A stretch of 64,000 nucleotides of DNA, from assembly GCA_036346225.1 (NCBI GenBank), contig JARFIW010001082.1:3596001-3660000 (forward strand), given 5' to 3'. The notes under the pieces are model-generated. The model had not been told where the DNA came from. It ran no database searches and was given only the letters and a program-made list of their open reading frames with translations. The position numbers were made by a program, and so were the translations under genes. The DNA is from Platerodrilus igneus. Its lineage: Eukaryota; Arthropoda; Insecta; Coleoptera; Lycidae. Below are positions 60,537 to 64,000 of the stretch, in pieces (position 1 is the first letter of the stretch; the number at the start of each line of letters is the position of its first letter).

Positions 60537-60817
60537 TTTTTCAATGCTCCACCCGAAGGTACTATATAGGTCAGGGAGCAAGCTTTTTTACCTTGAAATT
60601 TTAAATTTTGCCGAACCCTTGCTGTTCTAAGCAAGGAGGGATCTTTATCGTGCGTGACAACATACACACGAGACATACATTTTACTTTTCATCCGAACGA
60701 GGGTGTTTTTTTTTGTGAAAAATGCTCGCCTAACATTTTTCAAGCAGACCGTGTCTGGAACCCGGGACCTTGGGCTCAGTAGTCGTTTGCATACGAACTA
60801 AGCCACGCAGTTGCTGC
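60537..60817 (-). mobile_element. tRNA-derived SINE family B, copy 3
   Basis: Minus-strand copy flanked by an imperfect duplication of about 20 bases starting TGTAGAGA (60517-60536 and 60818-60838, two or three differences). Box B has lost bases (GTGTCTGGAACCCGGG) and the head is eroded (GCAACTGCGTGGCTTAG). The body phrases CCACCCGAAGGTACTA and CATCCGAACGAGGGTG match the other copies. It is the oldest of the three by the look of its duplication and head. Confidence 0.85.
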
Positions 60818-60838
60818 TGTAGAGACACTATAATTTAA

Positions 60839-61534
60839 GTAAGAGCCTCTACACTTGTGGCCACGTCCTAAATGCTCAATTCCAAGGTACTTCATTGGGT
60901 TTAAACGCGCTTCAAATAAACCTGATTTCAAAATTATTAAACATGAATATTTATGTCTGAACTGAAACTAAAGTTGGAGTTTAAAAAAATGGTATCCCTA
61001 GTGTTGACTATGGAATGTATCTGATCAACAAAACACTATCAAAGGTAAAAGGGAAAGGATTCAAAATACCCGATAGCAGCCGTCAGCTCTGCTTACCGGT
61101 GCGACCTGTAGGGTCGACTTAAAGCTATCTGAATCTAGCTAACTAATATTTACCAATGGATTAGAATTTTTAAGCATACGTCAAATTTATTAATAACAAA
61201 TCCAGTTATTTGTTCCTACTCAAATTTACAATATCGTCCTCTCTAGTCTAAGTATTTTATTCCAACTTCAACCTAAATTCGTCCCTAACTTTTCCTATCA
61301 CTCCCTAACTAATTTATTCTAATTTCAATCTTTGTTGTAAGGATAACGCAATCCGCTCCAGCAACGGCATCAGAAGACTTAAGCAGGAGTACCGGCGACA
61401 GTGTCAAGCAGTCAGATAGATATTGTTGACTCCGACCCGTTGCATGTAAAATGGCAGTTGAAGGAGTACACTAAAGCGTCATTAGGTTGTTCGCTCAGCG
61501 ACGCTTAAAGAGCAACTGCCCTACAGTTAAAGCG
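60839..61534. other. Probable LOA-like LINE gag/spacer, decayed
   Basis: No frame can be followed. At 61350-61415 a Ser/Thr-rich stretch (SAPATASEDLSRSTGDSVKQ) just before the endonuclease looks like a gag C-terminus, so the gap between gag and endonuclease pieces is probably the same element with an insertion. Confidence 0.35.
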
Positions 61535-62090
61535 ATGGAGCTAGATATTATTCAGGTTAACTCCTAGCTCTGTCGGGCGGCAGCAGCTGCTCTATGCAAA
61601 CACCCGGGCAGCCTAAACAGCACTATCTTTGCGGCTAATAATCAACCTAGGCCTAGGACATGAGTATACTTGCTTAGGAATATCAGAGCTCTGTTCCTGC
61701 ATTACTGAATGGCCGTGACATTACAGCCGTTTAGAACAGTTGCAGTTATGATTTCAGCCTATTTCTCAATAGAGTTAGATCCGCCCCCCTCTGAAGTTAA
61801 CAATGGTCATTGTTATTTGCGATAGGCACAAATAGCATCTCATTATCGGATACGACTCTGCCGCATTTCACACGATGTGGGGCAGCGTGGACACGAACCC
61901 TTGTGGAAGGGTACTGTTCGAGTACATATCGATTAAGAACCTGGGATTTTAAACTGGGGTAGCGAACCCATTTTTGTGACACCTCGATATCAAACAGCTG
62001 TCGATCAAACCCTGGAATTGGCTGGTATCTCTAAACATATCTTGAACTGACAGGTGACGTCTTAGGTAACTCTGGTAGATCACAGAATGT
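61535..62090 (+). pseudogene. LOA-like LINE endonuclease remnant
   Basis: The AP-endonuclease at the start of ORF2 nicks the target DNA. From ATG 61535 the sequence reads MELDIIQVN, CRAAAAALCKHPG, NNQPRPRT, then MISAYFSIELDPPPSEV (about 61750-61797). After a break come HHTMWGSVDTNPCGRVLFEY (about 61866-61927) and INLNWGSEP-like, TPRYQTAVDQTLELAGISKH (about 61980-62040) with frame changes. The PPSEV, H..WGS.D.N.RG..L..Y and final DHR blocks are the order expected of LOA-type endonucleases. The family's N-A-H before HxxWGS is partly lost. RT sequence is absent. Confidence 0.65.
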
Positions 62091-62775
62091 TAAATTGTAA
62101 AATAAAGGCAATAGAAGCGATCTGTAAAGAAAAGAGGAAGTCTGTTTATCTAGACGGCAAGTAGGAACCTCTTGGCATCATTACATGGTATCAGCAATCC
62201 AACAACAATAAACATAAACATAAACACCCGGCTTCTCTTCTACCCGTACATCTTCTACCCGTTCCATCAGCCCATGGCAAAGCGAGAAAGCTTTAAAGGC
62301 TGAAAAAGACCCTAGGAAAACTGCGCAACAGTCCAAATAATACTAGAACTATATCCTAGTGGGAGGATTATAATAGCCACCCGAGACTATACAAAGTGGC
62401 ATTAGAAGACCTGTAACTCAGTTGAGTCTGCCACTGCAAACTATCGTATTAATAGGTTTTTTCTAAAGATCCTCGCCATAAACCATGCTTCCTGAAATGC
62501 GTGGACTTCTACATACAAGTTTACGTTTGATTAGTGACAAAATAACAAATAGTTAGAATGTTTTCGTGTTTAAATTAGAATAAAATAATTGTTATACTTC
62601 AGCGTATTATCAAATATCATTCTTGGGATTTTATTACACGCGGAAAGTGTAACAAATATAGAACGCGCATTCTACAACTCAGCAAAGACATTGATATAAA
62701 TTGCATTTATTACTTTGCTAGTTAATTAAACACATACATTACAAAACTTTGGATTTATTTTGAGTCTTTTGAGGT
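62091..62775. other. Spacer or 5' UTR of the following LINE
   Basis: No gene recognised up to about 62500. The last 280 bases are AT-rich and lead without a break into the gag-like frame at 62776, so they may be the 5' UTR of that element. Confidence 0.3.
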
Positions 62776-64000
62776 TTGTTTTGGTCAAATTTTGTTGGGA
62801 ATTTTAAAAATAAATTGCAGGAGTATAACACGCCCAAAATAAACGGCCGTCCATCTATGATGAAGACAAAGCGAACGCCGCCACACACGCGGAGGGAACT
62901 CACTTTAAACTTAAACTCTGAAGAAATAGAACACCATTCCTCAACACCCTCTGAAACGGTGCCATCCACACCAACTACAACAAACATTACTAGCCAAATC
63001 CTCGATGAACAATATTCCCTACAAACAAGTAAACGACTACAAGTAAGCCCAAAACAACAGAAATTTGAGATAACTGAATCGTTAGACAAAATGTACTCGG
63101 ACTTTATGGACTTCATTACCAACGAACTGGATCAAACAAATAGACTTAAAGTAGGACAACGTAAAGAACTAAAGGATCGCCTAACGCAGTGGGCGTTTGC
63201 CAAGCCGAATTCATAGGGGAATACAAATACATCAAACAACAAAACGCCGACCTACACAAACAAATAATTGAAACGAAACTCGAACTGGAACTGCATAAAA
63301 CTCAACAAAAACACACACCGACATTAACGTACGCAAACATTCTAGCACAGAAGCCACCCCCGCCCAAAATAGACGCTATAACAAAATCAGTGGCAAATCA
63401 AACAGGCACAGTATTCGTAACATCACGCAAGGAAAATACAAGAAAAATTCACAAAGACCCTGAATCCAACAGTCTTTAAAATGAAAATTAAAGCAATGCA
63501 AACCACAAGCAAAGCATTAATCATCGAAACGGACAGCGAAAATGAGGCAACCAAAATTATCAACAACAACAAACTGATACATATACGAAACTGCGCCAAA
63601 CCATGGAAACGAAACCCTCTCGTAATACTTTAAGATATACCGACATATCTTAAAGAAGCCGAAATTACGACCCTGATATACAACCAAAACTTAGAACGCA
63701 AAATCACCAAAGACAAATTCGATAGAGACTTCACAATGACCTTCAAACAGGACCACTCGACAAACAAACCGAACATCACATAGCACAAGTAACGGGAGAA
63801 ATAAGAAACATAATAACACGATTAGGGAAAATTTATATCGAATACAGGTGCATTGCAGTTAAGGACTACTTAGTAGTTCTTCGCTGACAAGATCTAGGAC
63901 ACGTTGCAAAATACTGCAAACACAAACAGGACACTTGTGGACGCTATGGACAAGACGAGGCAAATCATAGAAGGGCAGAAAGCTCGAAAAAGTATGCACC
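62776..64000 (+). pseudogene. R1/I-like LINE ORF1 (gag), frameshifted, runs off the window
   Basis: ORF1 proteins of these LINEs bind element RNA. 62776-63216 has a Thr/Pro/Ser-rich N-terminus (a likely start at the MMKTKRTPPHTRREL near 62857) followed by a helical stretch. The frame shifts to 63189-63479, containing KYIKQQNADLHKQIIETKLE, a coiled-coil-like segment, and TLTYANILAQKPPPPK, a typical ORF1 linker. Another shift at about 63440 gives the RNA-binding-like KIKAMQTTSKALIIETDSEN (63481 on), a stop at 63631, then GEIRNIITRLGKIYIEYRCI, AVKDYLVVLR and DLGHVAKYCKHKQDTCG. The last is a CCHC zinc knuckle in which one Cys codon is TGA (63883) and another is Tyr. The plus strand is A- and C-rich, as LINE sense strands often are. 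Confidence 0.7.

Noticed and set aside
1..64000. CRISPR arrays, operons, ribosome-binding sites
   Set aside because: The sequence is animal nuclear DNA; no spaced direct-repeat array or bacterial gene arrangement is present.

Overview
The window is AT-rich, intron- and repeat-dominated nuclear DNA from an animal, almost certainly an arthropod and most likely an insect with a large repeat-rich genome. The evidence is the repertoire: degenerate RTE-type LINEs of the craniofacial-development-protein-2-like family, jockey/CR1-, LOA- and R1-type LINE pieces, a Penelope-like element, tRNA-derived SINEs, a hAT/ZMYM1-like transposase remnant, a hAT MITE, the ACAGGGTGT-type insect repeat, and TATA plus TCAGT initiator pairs. 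I could not fix the order or species. I found no intact host protein-coding gene; nearly every recognisable protein signature is a decayed transposable element.

Layout. 1-2645: RTE LINE remains, one copy (minus) split by a 641-bp insertion flanked by a 9-bp direct repeat. 2981-9104: repeat block X (copy A, and 5'-truncated copy C), each joined to the 3' end of a Penelope-like element, with a jockey/CR1 reverse-transcriptase remnant and RTE 3' ends between them. 11.1-16.9 kb: two copies of a head-to-head double SINE bounded by (TA)n tails, with X copy B between them. 16.9-30.1 kb: one RTE copy (19.55-21.52 kb), a 390-bp polypyrimidine tract, otherwise unassigned AT-rich DNA. 30.1-34.4 kb: two RTE 3' ends in tandem, a gypsy-like gag remnant, and a hAT MITE filled with ATCGATACGT-type repeats and flanked by a perfect 8-bp duplication. 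36.0-40.2 kb: repeat Y twice, the second split by a SINE with a perfect 15-bp target duplication, so the first copy serves as the empty site; also a minisatellite. 45.4-47.0 kb: hAT transposase remnant followed by a solitary SINE. 52.2-55.1 kb: RTE LINE with its RT core deleted plus a second RTE 3' piece. 59.7-62.1 kb: LOA-like gag and endonuclease remnants broken by a SINE. 62.8-64.0 kb: R1/I-like gag ORF running off the window.

The genes do not form a pathway. The biology visible is nested transposition and segmental duplication. The items most worth a second look are the triplicated block X, which carries an identical open frame ending at a splice-donor consensus plus TATA boxes; the head-to-head double SINE that recurs as a unit; the hAT MITE made of palindromic repeats; and a hammerhead-like motif in the Penelope 3' region in which the usual C3-G8 pair appears swapped.
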